DNA of 64,000 bases. Origin: Sinohyriopsis cumingii (lineage: Eukaryota; Mollusca; Bivalvia; Unionida; Unionidae). A program made the translations under genes and the position numbers. Where the stretch lies: contig CM068838.1 of NCBI GenBank assembly GCA_028554795.2, positions 93,358,974 to 93,422,973 on the forward strand, written 5' to 3'. The notes under the pieces are model-generated. The model was not told the DNA's origin and did no database searches. It saw nothing but the letters and a program-made list of their open reading frames with translations. Positions 1 to 12,144 of this stretch are shown here, piece by piece. Within the stretch, counting starts at the first letter, position 1, and every line of letters begins with the position of its first letter.

Positions 1-600
1 TACAACAGTCATCCGTTCCTCTTTCAGGTGAACCGGGCGATTGTGCATTACTGAGGCCTGGTTTTACGTCTATATAAAATCATACTGATTAGGCCATGGA
101 ATAATGTATGAAACGATCATTCTTTTCCTCGCTGAATAAATGTAGCACAGGCACGATTTTCTTTGTTAAATAACACAGAGATGTTTCTTTTGTTCAGATA
201 ATGATGGTCCAACTCAAAAGACGTAGAAGTAGCTCCTTGAAATTGCCGTGAGTTCATTCAATGAAACTTTGGACTATATTATTGAGTTACAGCAGGTATA
301 TTGGCACATCAGCACAAGATATTGGACTTCATTCGGAATAATACTGGAACGCATTTAGAATACTTGATACTTTTAGACTTGCAATATAACTTTTAGGACC
401 AATTCGAATTGTATTCACCATAATGTACGTTCTTTTTAATTTTTCACAAAACGTCTTTGTATTCACTTTTCCTGTTAATTAGTTTAAGACCATAGGGTCA
501 CAACACTATGCTAGTGCGATCTGGAGTGTGCGAACGTACTGTGCGGTGATTGGTGTGGACAAGTAACATACAATTCTGATTTAGCTGATGGGGTTGTAAT
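1..600. other. No recognised feature
   Basis: AT-rich unique-looking sequence. I see no coding region, RNA gene or repeat that I can support. Confidence 0.5.
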
Positions 601-602
601 CT

Positions 603-2790
603 TTGAGACAAAAGCACGGTGCGTCATTGACAGTAATTTCATCTAAATACATCATCGGTGTCTTCATTATCTGCTTCTATCAATACTCAAAACGTTTCCG
701 TGTTGATGATGTCATTGGTGAACAACCGTTGACAAATCGATACGGCCTCACTAATAACGTCTGGTGCGTTGTTACCCAGGAAAGTTTTCAACCTATTCAC
801 AACGTCGTGTGGGTCACACGGTTCACAAAGGATTTATCCTTTATCTTAATGCTTCTCTGGAAACATCTTTATTTCTTCTTGATGTCTTTGAAATTTTGTT
901 TGGACGAAATAGGTATTGGGGTGCAGATTGTTTATGTTTTGGTACTGATGCAGAATATCTTTGCTGGGGTTCTACATGCTACTTTTATTCTTGACTTTCT
1001 GGTATAGAAGGTCTTTCTTGTTTGGGGATTTTGGCGTATTTCAGGCCTTTGTTTTTCCTGTGTGGGTATAGGTTTTTCTTTTGGTCCTCTTGCTAAGTGT
1101 TTTAACTATATTTATGAAAATGTCCGCCTTTTGTTGATATTTCTTTTTTCTTGTAGCTGCTTCAGATTCTTTTATTCTTCGCATGACTACAGCCTTTTAG
1201 CTTGGAAAAAATGTTTACCTGTTTTTCGGGCCGTTGGTAGAACTGTGTCAGTGCAAGTTCTTCCCATGCTCTGGGTTCAGGTTCAGTTTTAAAAACAACA
1301 TTAATTTCCTGAATAACTGAAAATATTGTATGAAAATTAGGGAGAAATGGGTCCACTACGGCTTTGGATAGGTGGCCGAAATGAGATCATTTATCCTGTA
1401 AAATGGTTTGCCATAAGTTCTTTCTATTATTGAACACCTCTATTACGGTCATTGTATTGAAATTCCTTAGATATTTTATGTAACTTTTTCCTGTCATTAG
1501 CCTTATCGTTTAATATTTCTACGAGCTCCCAAAATACCCAATTCGGGCATTCATAACTCATGTGTTGAAAATGTATTTTCGTTGCCAGTTTAATCATCCG
1601 TGATTGCCACTTGAAGGGTGGAAGAATAGCGGCATATTATTTTCATGGATGCATGCGTCAGCGTCTTCTTCATTAAAGAATGAATGCTCAGTTTTTGTTT
1701 CTGACTTGTACCGGCTGGTTGTCATTGTAAAATATTTGTACGTGTACCTTAAAAGTTATGTTCTACTCCTTCAAGAGTCCTTGGCAGGGATTCAAGAGTA
1801 TAGGCTGCCATGAAGAGCAGATCCAATTCTTCATCTATTTCGATAACTGCCGCAACTATGTTCGCCTTTTCCGCCGTTTCATGTGTTGTTTAACCTAGCG
1901 GTGCAAACGTTGGTTCAAAGCAAACTCTCCAATATTTCAATATTGTTTGTTATGATTGTAACGTCTATAACATTATGGATCGTTGCCTGGTGTTTGTCTG
2001 CAGCTTTATGTTTTCGTCCCAATACTCTGTCATGATATGGCTGGAACGTTTTGACATTATATTTATGATGGTCATTTAAAATTGTTATGTACAAACCGAA
2101 TCGATATTTTTCTGAAGTTCTGATCAAGTGGATGGTGAGGAAACTATACGGGTCCTGTGTGACTACCGCAAAAAGATCTTGAAACAATCTCATTTGGTGG
2201 GTGCACACATGCTCCATTGTGTATTTGCAAGGTCGTGCGAGTCAAACCTCGAAATAAAATTAGCGTGTTACATTTGTCTCTGGTCACCAAAGGCACGTGT
2301 GCGTATCGTTGTGTTACATAGATAAGTATATAACATCTGTGCTGTTGTGTCGGCCTCGGAGTGATATTATGCGTGGTTATCTTGCATTCATAAGTAGTTT
2401 CGATAGGACAATGGAAATAAACTTCTTCCGTTTCGTTAGCTTTATTTTCGATCTGTGTATGGCAATGTGGCTACCATCGAATACCTTCTGGGACTCGAAT
2501 GCCGTTTGATAATATCCATGTTTTGTTTATCTTATACGTTGTTCCGAACAATTCTGATCCGTTGGCAGATGTTCTCTTATGTTATTCCAAACACGGCATT
2601 GTATTTGCGTTAATAAAATGTTCTTTTCCAATTATTCCGTTACCGGTGTACACAGGTGCATATTCATTGGTATGTAGGGCGCCAATCATGGGCTTAGAAA
2701 AATATAACACTCAATGGAATTTTCATATTCACATACACAATCGCAGATATATTTGGAGGTTTAGTACGTGTACTACATAGCCGCTGTCAG
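603..2790 (-). pseudogene. Decayed unidentified coding-like sequence
   Basis: Read on the minus strand, this stretch holds several short open stretches in changing frames that look more protein-like than random AT-rich DNA. Examples are one containing WILSNGIRVPEGIRW (about 2470-2520), one containing YTGNGIIGKEHFINANTM (about 2600-2660), a 100-residue stretch at 1915-2217, and one with DVISEAVSICQRLF (about 700-770). No frame stays open long enough for a gene. I do not recognise a family and no catalytic motif is visible. It could be one old mobile-element or viral gene broken by indels. The call rests on composition and peptide texture only. Confidence 0.25.
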
Positions 2791-2884
2791 TTCTCTGGAA
2801 CATAACGAGTTTGATGCGTTTCGTAAACCTGCGTCAAGTATCATTTATAATTCCGTACTTACACAAGAATATTTTGTGGAATAT

Positions 2885-3775
2885 TTGTCAGCCTTTTGCT
2901 TGAAAAACCCTTGACAACTAGGATGATCTATAATTGAAAGCAGATGCGTTTGGGAAATCTGGGTTACGGCCACTTGCGAGTACAGGTATTAAACCGCTCA
3001 CATCTTTCGTCACCGGAATTGGTTTGTCTTGGGTTTTTGAGGGAGTAGAACATACATTTTCAGATACACATACAAATAGATTTTGGTAAATGCATTAAAA
3101 AAACTCTAACTGGACTCACGTTTTATTCAACAACGCGTCCTAAGCCAAACCAATTCCGGTGAAGAAAGCTGTGAGCGTTTAATACTTGTACTCTCGAATG
3201 GCCATATCCCAGTTCGCCTCAAATACATCTGCTTTTATACAGCGTTTCTGGGGCCAGTGGGTAATTATTGTGGCTGCTCTGAATATGTTTAAAGGTATTA
3301 CAGGTCATTATAAATGATTCATCCGATGTCTCTGTTTTCATTATACTCTCGTATGCATTGTTCACTTGCACCAATGATCGTTCCATTTAAGTTCACCAAC
3401 CGGCATGGTATGCAGTATCGCCTACAAGTTGCATGTTTCAATTAGATGACGGAATCGTATAGGACAGCCGGATCGTGTCCGTGCACTAGTGGATTGTTGG
3501 AATCAGCGTATGGATGGCTCGCCATCAAAATCCCACCACAGAATCCACGTTACACAAACACAATTTTGTAAATGCACTGAAAAACTTCAGCTGGACTCAC
3601 GTTGTATTCAACAGTGCGTACCACGGGCAAGCCAATTCTGATGAAAAAAAAAATGTGAGCTGTTTAATGCTAGCAATCGTGGATGACCGTACCCCAGATC
3701 TCCTCAAATACATCCGCTTTCAAATATAGATCATGATAGTTGCCAAGGGTTTTACAAGCAAAAGGCTGACAATGC
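2885..3775. repeat. Triplicated segment with one inverted copy
   Basis: A segment occurs three times. Copies at about 3060-3235 and 3545-3775 are direct; a copy at about 2885-3025 is inverted. Shared landmarks are CCAATTCYGRTGA, the block around TGTGAGC(G)TTTAAT, and AGCAAAAGGCTGACAA. The longest matching arms (2885-3025 against 3625-3775) form an imperfect inverted repeat. The copy at 3514-3729 is open for 71 codons, so this may be a multiplied fragment of the decayed sequence just upstream. No terminal signature of a known transposon is seen. Confidence 0.6.
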
Positions 3776-3779
3776 ATTG

Positions 3780-5030
3780 TACGAGTTTACGATGTCTTTT
3801 GCGGACATACTTCAGGAGACAACCACGAAAGTATTGCCTATGTGGGTGTTAACAGGGTTCAGCAGACTTGTACATCCGCGCATGTATTCGTACGGATACC
3901 TGAATGTAAGGTGAATTACCTGAATGATCGATCGTAAGCATCACTGATTTGGCGTGTAATCTTTAAACGGTCATTGCTAAGGTTGCTAAATTTTGAAATA
4001 ATATATGCAGTAAGTGAATCAGTGACAAGAACAGCTGAATACTGGGATGACGTTCTCGATCATTACCAACCACATGTGTTTTTACGGCCTGTAAATCCGA
4101 CTTGGGAATCTTGATATAATAATGTGATGCTATTATATGTAATTGCTTCACGGTTAATTGAGGCGCTTCTGGAGAAAGTCAGAAAATTAAAAGTATATCA
4201 GATTGTCTCATTCTACTTTTTATTTGTATTTCCCGGTCTCTCCCGAGCTGTTTAGTTGATGTCGTCATTTAGTGCTACAATCATAAATTCGGTGAGTCTT
4301 CGTCAGCACGCAATAATACTTGCGGACAGATGTTTCTTGTAAGGACAGCTGAATAAGCCGCTATTCTCAGTTACCAACATTAAGGCATAATCTAGAATCA
4401 AATTCAACACACAACGCCAGCAAAATCACACTCATTTGTGTGAATACCATGTAGAGTAAGTTATTCAGTTATTGTAATCTGAAATAATAGGTTAATGACA
4501 TGCAAATAAATAGTCCCGAAGTCTGAATAATAAGTTGCAAGTATATCTGCAACATTTTGTTAAATTTGTCTTAAAACAATGTCGACCCGACTAATCTCAA
4601 TAACAGTTACATGGCTAAACCCTTTACTGGTGTGTAATAAACCGCCTCTAATAGTGGTCGGCTTGTTTACCACGCGAACTTTGATATAAATCATGACAGT
4701 TTTTAGTGGATAGTGGACGCGTATGTATTTGTATTTATACTCGCTTCATACTTGCTTATTACGAATGCCAGAACCTGTCACGTCAACGTTGGTTATGTCA
4801 CATTTCAGAAACGTGTATATAATAACCATTTGTTTGGTTACTTATCACCTTTGAAGTTTTCTAATCTTCACAATTAACCTCTGATATTTGTGCCTTATAA
4901 TAACTATGATTGGCGTGCATGAGTGGCCGTATGATGTGAGTACAACGTCATGAATTTGATGTAACACGCTTTGACATTAATTACCAACAAATGTGTATCA
5001 TGATGCATTCAATGTTATATTTTTGTCTTT
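3780..5030. other. No recognised feature
   Basis: I looked here for the upstream exons of the P450 fragment at 5034 and found none. No repeat or RNA gene is recognised. Confidence 0.5.
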
Positions 5031-5033
5031 CAG

Positions 5034-5474
5034 GGGATTACTTAGCAGCTATAGTAATGGATCTTTTTATTGCGGGAACGGAGACTACATCAACCACAGT
5101 CACATGGGCTTCATTCTACTTGACAACAAGACCTGATATACAAAAACGGATCTTTGAAGAAATTAAAGAAAATGTTGGGACTGAGAGACTCCCATCGATG
5201 CAGGATAAGCAGAGCCTCGTTTATACCGAGGCATTCATAATGGAAGTCTTAAGAATGTCCACCATCGTCATTTTAAGCATAGCACATGCTCCAGTGACGG
5301 ACGTTTGCATTCATGGTTACAACATTCCCAAAGGCATGCGAATTTTACCAGACATCCACTCTGTTCTGTCTGATCCTAGAATTTGGGGTGATCCTGAGAA
5401 CTTCAGACCGGAGAGGTTCGTCAGTGAGGAGGGAAGATTGTTGAGACCAGACGAATTCATACCGTTCTTCACTG
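5034..5474 (+). pseudogene. Cytochrome P450 (CYP2 clan) exon, I-helix to PERF region
   Basis: A 441-nt exon with clean splice sites: TTTTGTCTTTCAG before 5034 and GTAAGG after 5474. It codes for 147 residues of a microsomal P450 monooxygenase. Visible landmarks are the oxygen-binding I-helix AGTETT, the K-helix ExxR within EVLR, and FRPERF. By hand count it differs from the inverted copy at 39630-40070 at 28 of 147 residues, about 81% identity, with the same length and splice phases. This exon itself is intact, but the following exon has lost the haem ligand and no upstream exons were found, so the locus is called a pseudogene fragment. The substrate cannot be inferred. Confidence 0.85.
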
Positions 5475-5871
5475 GTAAGGATTGACTGAAAATTTGTATT
5501 TCCAAATTCCGAATCATTTCCTTTCTTCTTCCCGAATGGTGTATTTGAGCATGAAATCACATACATTAAATTTTCCACAAAAATGAACTGTAATGATGTT
5601 AGAGACAAAGTTAATCAGTTCTCCTTTGCAAATCAGACAAACGATCCAACATTAACATTGTTTGATCGAAATGAATGTTATTTTAGGATAAACTTTGTAT
5701 ATGTATTTCAATGTCGGACATTTGTTTAACGCTAGTTAGGTACAAATAAAGGACTAAATAACAACTTGCTAAAAAAATTACTAGCTTCAACAGCAACCTT
5801 GCATGGATTTTAAATTTGTCTACAACACGGTCGGTTCGATTTTGGGAACACAAGAATTTTAATTTTTGTAG

Positions 5872-5894
5872 CATGCACACGCGCACACACACAA

Positions 5895-5931
<37 letters not shown>

Positions 5932-5980
5932 TGGATCTATAATGTGTTTGTGTGTGAGTGAAAGAGAGAGAAAGAGAGAG
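5872..5980. repeat. (CA)n then (GA)n microsatellite
   Basis: Interrupted CA dinucleotide run at about 5872-5930, then a GA-rich run to about 5980. It lies inside the P450 fragment's intron. Reading frames through it on both strands are artefacts. Confidence 0.9.
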
Positions 5981-6137
5981 AGAGTCTCTGTCCATTTGCT
6001 GCAAACATCGCCGATTTAATGCTCTAATCGCATTCATGCATCGCCCGTTTAAGTCCCAAGACCGTTTTAAATTATGAATTCAAATAAACTATTTAATGTC
6101 TGACCAACCGCCTTATTGATCCTTTCTAAAATTTCAG

Positions 6138-6303
6138 GGAGAAGGAGTTGTTTCTTTTCATCAGTGCTCTTGTCCAGAGATTTGAGCTGATGCCACAGAA
6201 ACACGAGAAACTGGATATTAAAGATGTGGATGGAATCTTCGGCGCTACTCATTCACCTAAACCTTTCTACATCCGGGCTAATCCGAGACATGATGAAGCA
6301 TGA
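6138..6303 (+). pseudogene. Last exon of the + strand P450, haem-binding loop deleted
   Basis: Begins after an acceptor (TCTAAAATTTCAG) and ends at TGA 6301-6303. Its C-terminal coding matches the last exon of the minus-strand copy (38961-39157), including KPFYIRA. Compared with that copy, about 31 nt are missing a few bases inside the exon: GGAGAAG joins directly to the GAGYTRYTTCTTTTCATCAG block. The missing piece encodes the Cys-containing haem loop NCLGESLAR. A 31-nt loss also shifts the frame, so the spliced product would hit a stop early. This copy cannot make a working P450. A possible AATAAA lies near 6493. Confidence 0.85.
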
Positions 6304-6677
6304 TTCGGAACTCTTTATGGAATTATGACACACTTAACTGTCTGCATGTTGTATAGCATATTAGGTTTTACGTATCATGATATACATATTTATTAATGTT
6401 CGTTGTTCCATGTTTGGGTGTGTGTGTGTGTGTCCATTCTTCCGGCTAAACATTTTTGAGATGAGAAATAGGTTTACGTTATACACAACGTTTTAATAAA
6501 CATTTAAAACACGTGTCTTGAAATGTTCATCCATTTCTTAACTTTATTTGCCTTAGTACTATTTTCCCTCAACAAACTAGATGTTTCTAATTTAATTCCT
6601 TGACACCATCGTTTATGTCATCTCCCATTTACTGTTTCACTCTCTCGCACATGAGTATTTTGTACAGACATGTATTA

Positions 6678-6678
6678 G

Positions 6679-6734
<56 letters not shown>

Positions 6735-7440
6735 CTTTGTATAGCGCCTAATCTTTAGAAGCTGTAAGCGCTTTACAACATTAGACAACACGTATAAGAT
6801 AAAAACCATTTAATTATATGATTACAAAAGCAAACACCATGAAATTAGAAAACATACAAAACATGCTGAGAATATTTAAGGTAGGAACCATTATTAGGTC
6901 TTTAAGTTTGTTCTTGCAGTCGAAATAAGTGAGTTTTGAGAGCACTCTTGAATGAGATCACTGTGTCTTTGTGTTTAAGTTCAGTGTACAATTAATTCCA
7001 CGTTGGTGGGCCCGGTATTGAACCACATTAAGGCTGTATCATGAATGCCAAATGCATGCTGGAGTAATGAAGTAATGTATTATGGTCTATTGTGTCAAAT
7101 GCCGCAGATAAATCAAAGAGGGTGAGGACTGTAATCTTTCCGCTATCTTAAGCAGAGAGAATGTAATTAACTACTTTTAGAAGAGTAGTTTCAGTTTTGT
7201 GGCAAGGACGATATGCATATGGTACATTGTTGAAAATACTGTTTGAATACAGATGAGATACAGCTGGGATAGAACAACCTTTTCTAAGATTTTTTATATG
7301 AATGGGAGATTAGAAACTGGGCGGTAGTTCTTTAAATCGTTATATTCTAGTGTAGGTTTCTTCAGTAGAGGCTTTACAATGGCAGTTTTGAAAAATGACG
7401 GAAATGCAACTTTAGCCATCGTGGTATTTTCATATCTATG
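6678..7440 (-). mobile_element. CR1/L2-type LINE, 3' end with (ATT)n tail
   Basis: Read on the minus strand, about 7330-7020 carries a broken reverse transcriptase: an NYRPVSNLP-type block, then LFDLSAAFDT followed by DH. After that comes an ORF C-terminus with FKSALKTHLFRLQ (about 6960-6920), a 3' UTR containing AAGCGCTT and a GCGCTATA motif, and an (ATT)n tail at 6678-6732. This order is the classic end of CR1/L2-type non-LTR retrotransposons. Several stops and frameshifts make it inactive. Confidence 0.8.
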
Positions 7441-7786
7441 TCAAAACTGTCTAAATGCTACTTGTAATCAACGCGAGTAATATTGACTCTTTTAATGTAC
7501 AGCTGTACCTCCATTGCTTGTTAATGTTTAAGTAGATTGTACTATTCAACATTCTTTACATTCAGCATCTGTTACTTTCTTTTGATTCCATTTAATGTGT
7601 TACCACAATCAGTTCATGTATGTGAGCCTGGAATACTAGTTTGTTTTTAATTAGCCAATGGGATAAATACTTCCAGAGGGAACTGAACGCTTACAACATT
7701 ATCTTTGTGCGTTATGATGAAACCATCAGGAATTCCACCTACTACCGGAACATCTGCAATATACAATATATCCTCAATATATCTAA

Positions 7787-7910
<124 letters not shown>

Positions 7911-8093
7911 GCAGATCAATGTGAAATTTTTGTATTTCTCTGTTTGATTAAAAACAGGCAACTCCAACTGTCAACTCCTTGTGTACTGTTTTAAATCAAT
8001 TCTATTTTTGTAGAATCGTTCTCTGTTGACTGTGTAATGTTTACGATATTGTGGAGTTGGTGCCTTACTCCTGCATTTGCCAGCATTTATGTT

Positions 8094-8630
8094 TAGTTTC
8101 AATTTCAAAGTTTTTCTGCGTGATTTCGCACTAACATAGCTACAGACTTTATCTCAGTAATAAAGGTTGAATTGTATTTATTTTTGGTGTCTTTGATTTA
8201 ACAATTGGTTTCGACACTCGATGGCAGTTAGTTTTTGAATGTTTAGTCTCGAGAGCTCTGATACAAAGTCAACAATATGTATAGGTGTCCTCTCAATGTA
8301 CAGAGTAGAGGGTGAGGGAAGTTAGAAAGTAGAGAGAGGTGTGACAGTGTAAGCATTTCGAAACTTTAAAGTTAATAATTTTAAATTCACAGTTGAACAA
8401 AATGTTCCAGATTGGATCAACAACGAGTGAACTTTGGCGCATAGTATATATTGCATATTGTGAAACGAAATAAATGTATGTTTCGTCATAATTTCAAAGG
8501 TTTTGGTGCGTGATTTCCCACTACCGTAGTTACGGTATTTATCTGAACAAACAAATTTCCAAATTTGGTCAGCAGCGAAGAAAATGTTTTGCTCTGTGAT
8601 ATGTTATATATTGTGAAACTAGATATCTTC
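8094..8630. repeat. Diverged repeat pair
   Basis: A block around CTGCGTGATTTCGCACTA at about 8094-8165 recurs, diverged, at about 8481-8560 (GTGCGTGATTTCCCACTA). A second block with TATATTGYRTATTGTGAAAC at about 8385-8475 recurs at about 8545-8630. These appear to be fragments of one dispersed non-coding repeat. I cannot name the family. Confidence 0.5.
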
Positions 8631-8634
8631 TCTC

Positions 8635-10450
8635 TCCCTCTCTGTCAGATCGTACAACCCTCTCCGCGCACCACGAATCCATACATGTATTATGGATTAC
8701 CAGACAACTCTTGTACTATCCATTGCCAGAATAGGCCTAAATAGTTTTTCAAATTAAACAGCAGCAAGGAGTGTATTTATTCTGCACCTTCACTTTGCAT
8801 GGTGATGAAAGTATTTGTGATGTTGCTTATGAATAGTTTGGCTAACTGATATTGTTTAATGTAACATATATGAACAAAGATTTCCATCTTAGAGAATAAC
8901 ATGGTTTTAATGCCATTATGCAATTGAAGGATTTTGTATGATCTTGTTAACTGTTTCTGTTGTACAGCTTGCTTAATCATCTAGACAAGCGGGGCAAAAG
9001 GAACTCAAGGAATAAATTGTAAATAAACTAAAAAATTACAAATACGATAAGATGAATATTTCTCCTAAGAAAGGACTGAAACTAGTATTTAGGGAAACGT
9101 TTGTAACAAAATCGGCAATAATTATAACGATTGATATGATTGTATCAGCATTTCGTTGTTGAACTGTGATATTTTTAGATTTATTTTCCCTTGGTCTCAT
9201 GACCTGAACAAATTCGCACATTGTGTACATTTAGACTCCATTGTTTTATAATGCACTGTTTTACTACCTCTCGCACATTTCAGACATTGGTTGTCATTGC
9301 AAATTTCAACATTTGTATATCCTTGATACTAGTATAAATGTAGTTCCACCATTCATTTTCAATGATTCTGACTTCTGCAGGTTACTAAACATTGTGTTTA
9401 CTTTTTCATCGACTTCAGAATATGTTCTGCAATGTCCTATTGTTGTATAGCGATAGCTGTTGATCGTTAAATATGTTCACATTAATGTCGCCCTTTCAGT
9501 CTTCCAGTTTGAGGAGAACCGGACCGCCTGGTATAGAATCTCTTTTTTCGGAAAAATTAGGTCATTATCCCTTTTTCAGATATGTTTGCAGAATTTGGAA
9601 ATACTGGTTTTACTAGTTGTTGTTTTCCGAGTCGGAAGTTGTCTACTAAGATAATCGTCTGAGGTATACATTAGAAATAATTTCATTTTTGCTCACGTTT
9701 GATCTGTGATGAATGCAATTATGCCGACATAATTTTATATGCATATTTTGACAATTATGTATACAAAATACGTCTGACAACTGCATTTGATGGAGTGATT
9801 ACGTTTGATATTAAATTGGAAATGTACAGCATTCAGATGGTAAGACAAACAAACATAGGCGTAGAAAGTTTACCTCTCACAGGGTTCAACTTAATATAAC
9901 TGGATCAGTTTGCTATTTCCAGAAGTTAATTATTCTCAGAAGAAACATCACCACTATATAGATGGTACATGGGCCAACATTCTACTTTACACAGGCTCTA
10001 GACTAAATGGTGCCAGAGGCAAAGATCGGCCCCGGATCCCCCGTCTCCATTCCTCACATACCACACCTGTTCATGTCGTCAGTTTTGAATACCTTATTAT
10101 TAATTGCCTTAGATTTTTTCTAGCCCAATGCACATGGTTGTTTTTTTGTCGCCAACTGACAGAAAAGCGACTGTTGAAACGAAATATTACAACATATAAA
10201 ACATAATGTAAAAAATACAATACTAATATTTAATTGTACCGTGATTTGACTATAATATGTGTTCCGTTTCGTACAGGAGTTCAACATATGGAACTCAGAA
10301 TAGAGAGTGGCAAAGCTGTAAATATTACATCCATAAAAGCAAGGTTTGGTATTTCTGATATGTTCATAAAACGACATTTTAAATAATAATTCATTTGTTG
10401 TCATCTCATCATCTGAAGTCCCCTATTCCGATAAAATGAATGTGCTCTGA
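8635..10450. other. No recognised feature
   Basis: AT-rich with scattered short open frames lacking family motifs, splice context or repeats. I support no gene here. Confidence 0.45.
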
Positions 10451-10451
10451 A

Positions 10452-10622
10452 TTGGGTGTAGTGTTAAATTTTTACCCTCGTTGAATTCTGACCCTCCGGG
10501 TCTGCTTTTAACGTTGAAAGTTGACCTAGGGTCAGTTCTTAACGTTGAATTTTGATTTTCAAAGTCGTTGAAAACTGATCGCAGCGTTGAATTTTGATCA
10601 GATTTCCGGGACATTTTTAACG
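10452..10622. repeat. AACGTTGAA-rich modular repeat, copy 1
   Basis: Contains repeated modules of the form TTAACGTTGAA next to GACCC/GGGTC, and starts with TGTAGTGTTAAATTTTT. It is the reverse complement of the family at 17078-17320, which ends in AAATTTAACACTACA. No coding capacity is seen. Confidence 0.6.
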
Positions 10623-10624
10623 GA

Positions 10625-11069
10625 TATTGTTTTAAGTTAGCATATATGGGTTTATGAATCGGCAATAAGGAAATGCTTAGTATGTACAAAATCAACAAAA
10701 GCAATGTAATGCAGTACATGTAGTAATGAAATTATGAATATAGCTATCTTCCATATTTGAAATGGATATAATGTAATTTTGTTTGTACTTCGCCTGCTGC
10801 GTTCCATCAAACAATCAATGACCCTCTTAGAGCCATAACCAAACAAAATCAACCGTGGGAATGGAGTGAAAAACGATAAAGCGTTTGAAAAACTCAAACA
10901 GAATTTAATAAAATAACCCAATAATAGCGTAATTCGATCCTGATAAGGAATCGCAATTGCTTGTACATGCAGTTCCTGTCGGTCTAGGCACATTGTTAAC
11001 TAATAATGGAAAGATTATTGCCTACGCCTGTAGAGCACTTTCAGATGTAGACCAACATTTAAAGAAAGA
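10625..11069. other. No recognised feature
   Basis: Flank of Polinton copy B. Nothing supported. Confidence 0.45.
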
Positions 11070-11075
11070 CATCAG

Positions 11076-11390
11076 AGTAGTATAGTGGGACGATAGGGCG
11101 ATAATGGGAATTAGCATTGCAAACCAGCCTGGGACGTTATGGCGACAAGGTTTATAGCGACAATGTGAATTAGCATTACAAACCATGCTGGGACGATATG
11201 GCGACAATAGTTATAGCGACAGTGGGAATTACCATTACAAGGTCCCGTTGGACGATATAGCGACACGTACTTTGAAGTACAACCTGGGCCTGTATAGCGT
11301 CAAGGGAAAATTAACATAGGAATATATCATGGGCCTGCCTAGCGTCAAGGGGAAATAAACATGGGAATATATCGTGGATTATAAACACTG
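11076..11390. repeat. Polinton B terminal repeat made of tandem subrepeats
   Basis: Six to seven diverged subunits about 42-60 bp apart, each with (T)GGGACGATATGGCGACA followed by GGGAATTAGCATTACAAA or a variant. The same vocabulary, in the same direction from the terminus inward, makes up the ends of copies A and D. Confidence 0.75.
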
Positions 11391-11464
11391 ATACCACATT
11401 TAAAAATTATTTTTTTTTGAGTATTAGGCAGGAAAGTCATTTGGTTCTTCTGCTTTTCCTTCTT

Positions 11465-12046
11465 CTACTTTCTCCATTTCTTTATCCATCTCCTAAATTT
11501 TCCCAATATTCCATTCTTTTTGTGTTCCGACTCAGGAATCCAGTCTGGATGACCTATAGCTCTACATTTCTCCTGAACATTCACCCAGTTTTTGTTCATT
11601 CTCTCAAATGCTTCTTTTTTCTTTCTGTTCTCTTGTTCTTTCCTATCTTTTGCCCATGTGTCTTTAACGTTCTTGACTTCTTCTTCCAAGACCCTTTTCA
11701 TAATTTCTTCTGCTTTTTGGACTTGGTCTCGTCCCTTTTTGACAAAAGCCCACCTTGTCAAATTGAAGATATTTTCCAAAAAACACCTGACTTTGATAAC
11801 AATTTCAAGAGACTGCTTCAGTGTTCCGACTCTTACATATTCAGGCGAGACGAAACCTCTCAACTTCTTTATGTCTTCTTCTATCATTCCTTCAATGTTC
11901 TCCCTGGCTATTTGCAGATTGTTTGCAAAGTCCAAGCTGCCTGGGAACTTCCATTCTCTTTCAAGTCTTTCCACTACATACTCCGCATATATCATCCAAT
12001 ACAAACTCTTCTTCAACTGGTTAAACAAGTCAGATACTGCTACCAT
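11465..12046 (-). CDS. Polinton coiled-coil protein with basic C-terminus
   Basis: Intact 193-codon frame starting at ATG 12046, about 50 nt downstream of a TATA box. I do not recognise a named family. The middle and C-terminal half is rich in Lys/Glu with likely coiled-coil character (for example KDRKEQENRKKKEAFE), and the protein ends in a short basic/aromatic tail, KFRRWIKKWRK. It is the gene nearest this element terminus. Copy A has a broken homologue in the same place (53613-54029) ending in a similar basic, Trp-containing stretch, so this is a conserved Polinton gene. A virion-core or nucleic-acid-binding role is possible but inferred only from charge. No histone-like 3' end follows it. 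Confidence 0.7.
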   Translation of the reverse strand: MVAVSDLFNQLKKSLYWMIYAEYVVERLEREWKFPGSLDFANNLQIARENIEGMIEEDIKKLRGFVSPEYVRVGTLKQSLEIVIKVRCFLENIFNLTRWAFVKKGRDQVQKAEEIMKRVLEEEVKNVKDTWAKDRKEQENRKKKEAFERMNKNWVNVQEKCRAIGHPDWIPESEHKKNGILGKFRRWIKKWRK

Positions 12047-12096
12047 CTTCTTTTCGCTTATTCCGTAGAATGGCGCGAATGACGGGCCCTTTTTAC

Positions 12097-12136
12097 ATTT
12101 ATATCTAAAGCACGGACGTGAAGGAAAACATCCCCT
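12097..12136 (-). promoter_or_regulatory. Shared Polinton promoter module, coiled-coil gene of B
   Basis: On the minus strand: GGGGATGTTTTCCTTCACG, then TCCGTGCTTT, then AGATATAAAT (TATA box at 12097-12106), about 50 nt before the start codon. The same module lies upstream of three other Polinton genes (14245, 52424, 53529). Confidence 0.75.
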
Positions 12137-12144
12137 ACTTTTGT

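Noticed and set aside
11417..12082. 221-codon + strand ORF
   Set aside because: Antisense shadow of the coiled-coil gene, which has a promoter module and a homologue in copy A.
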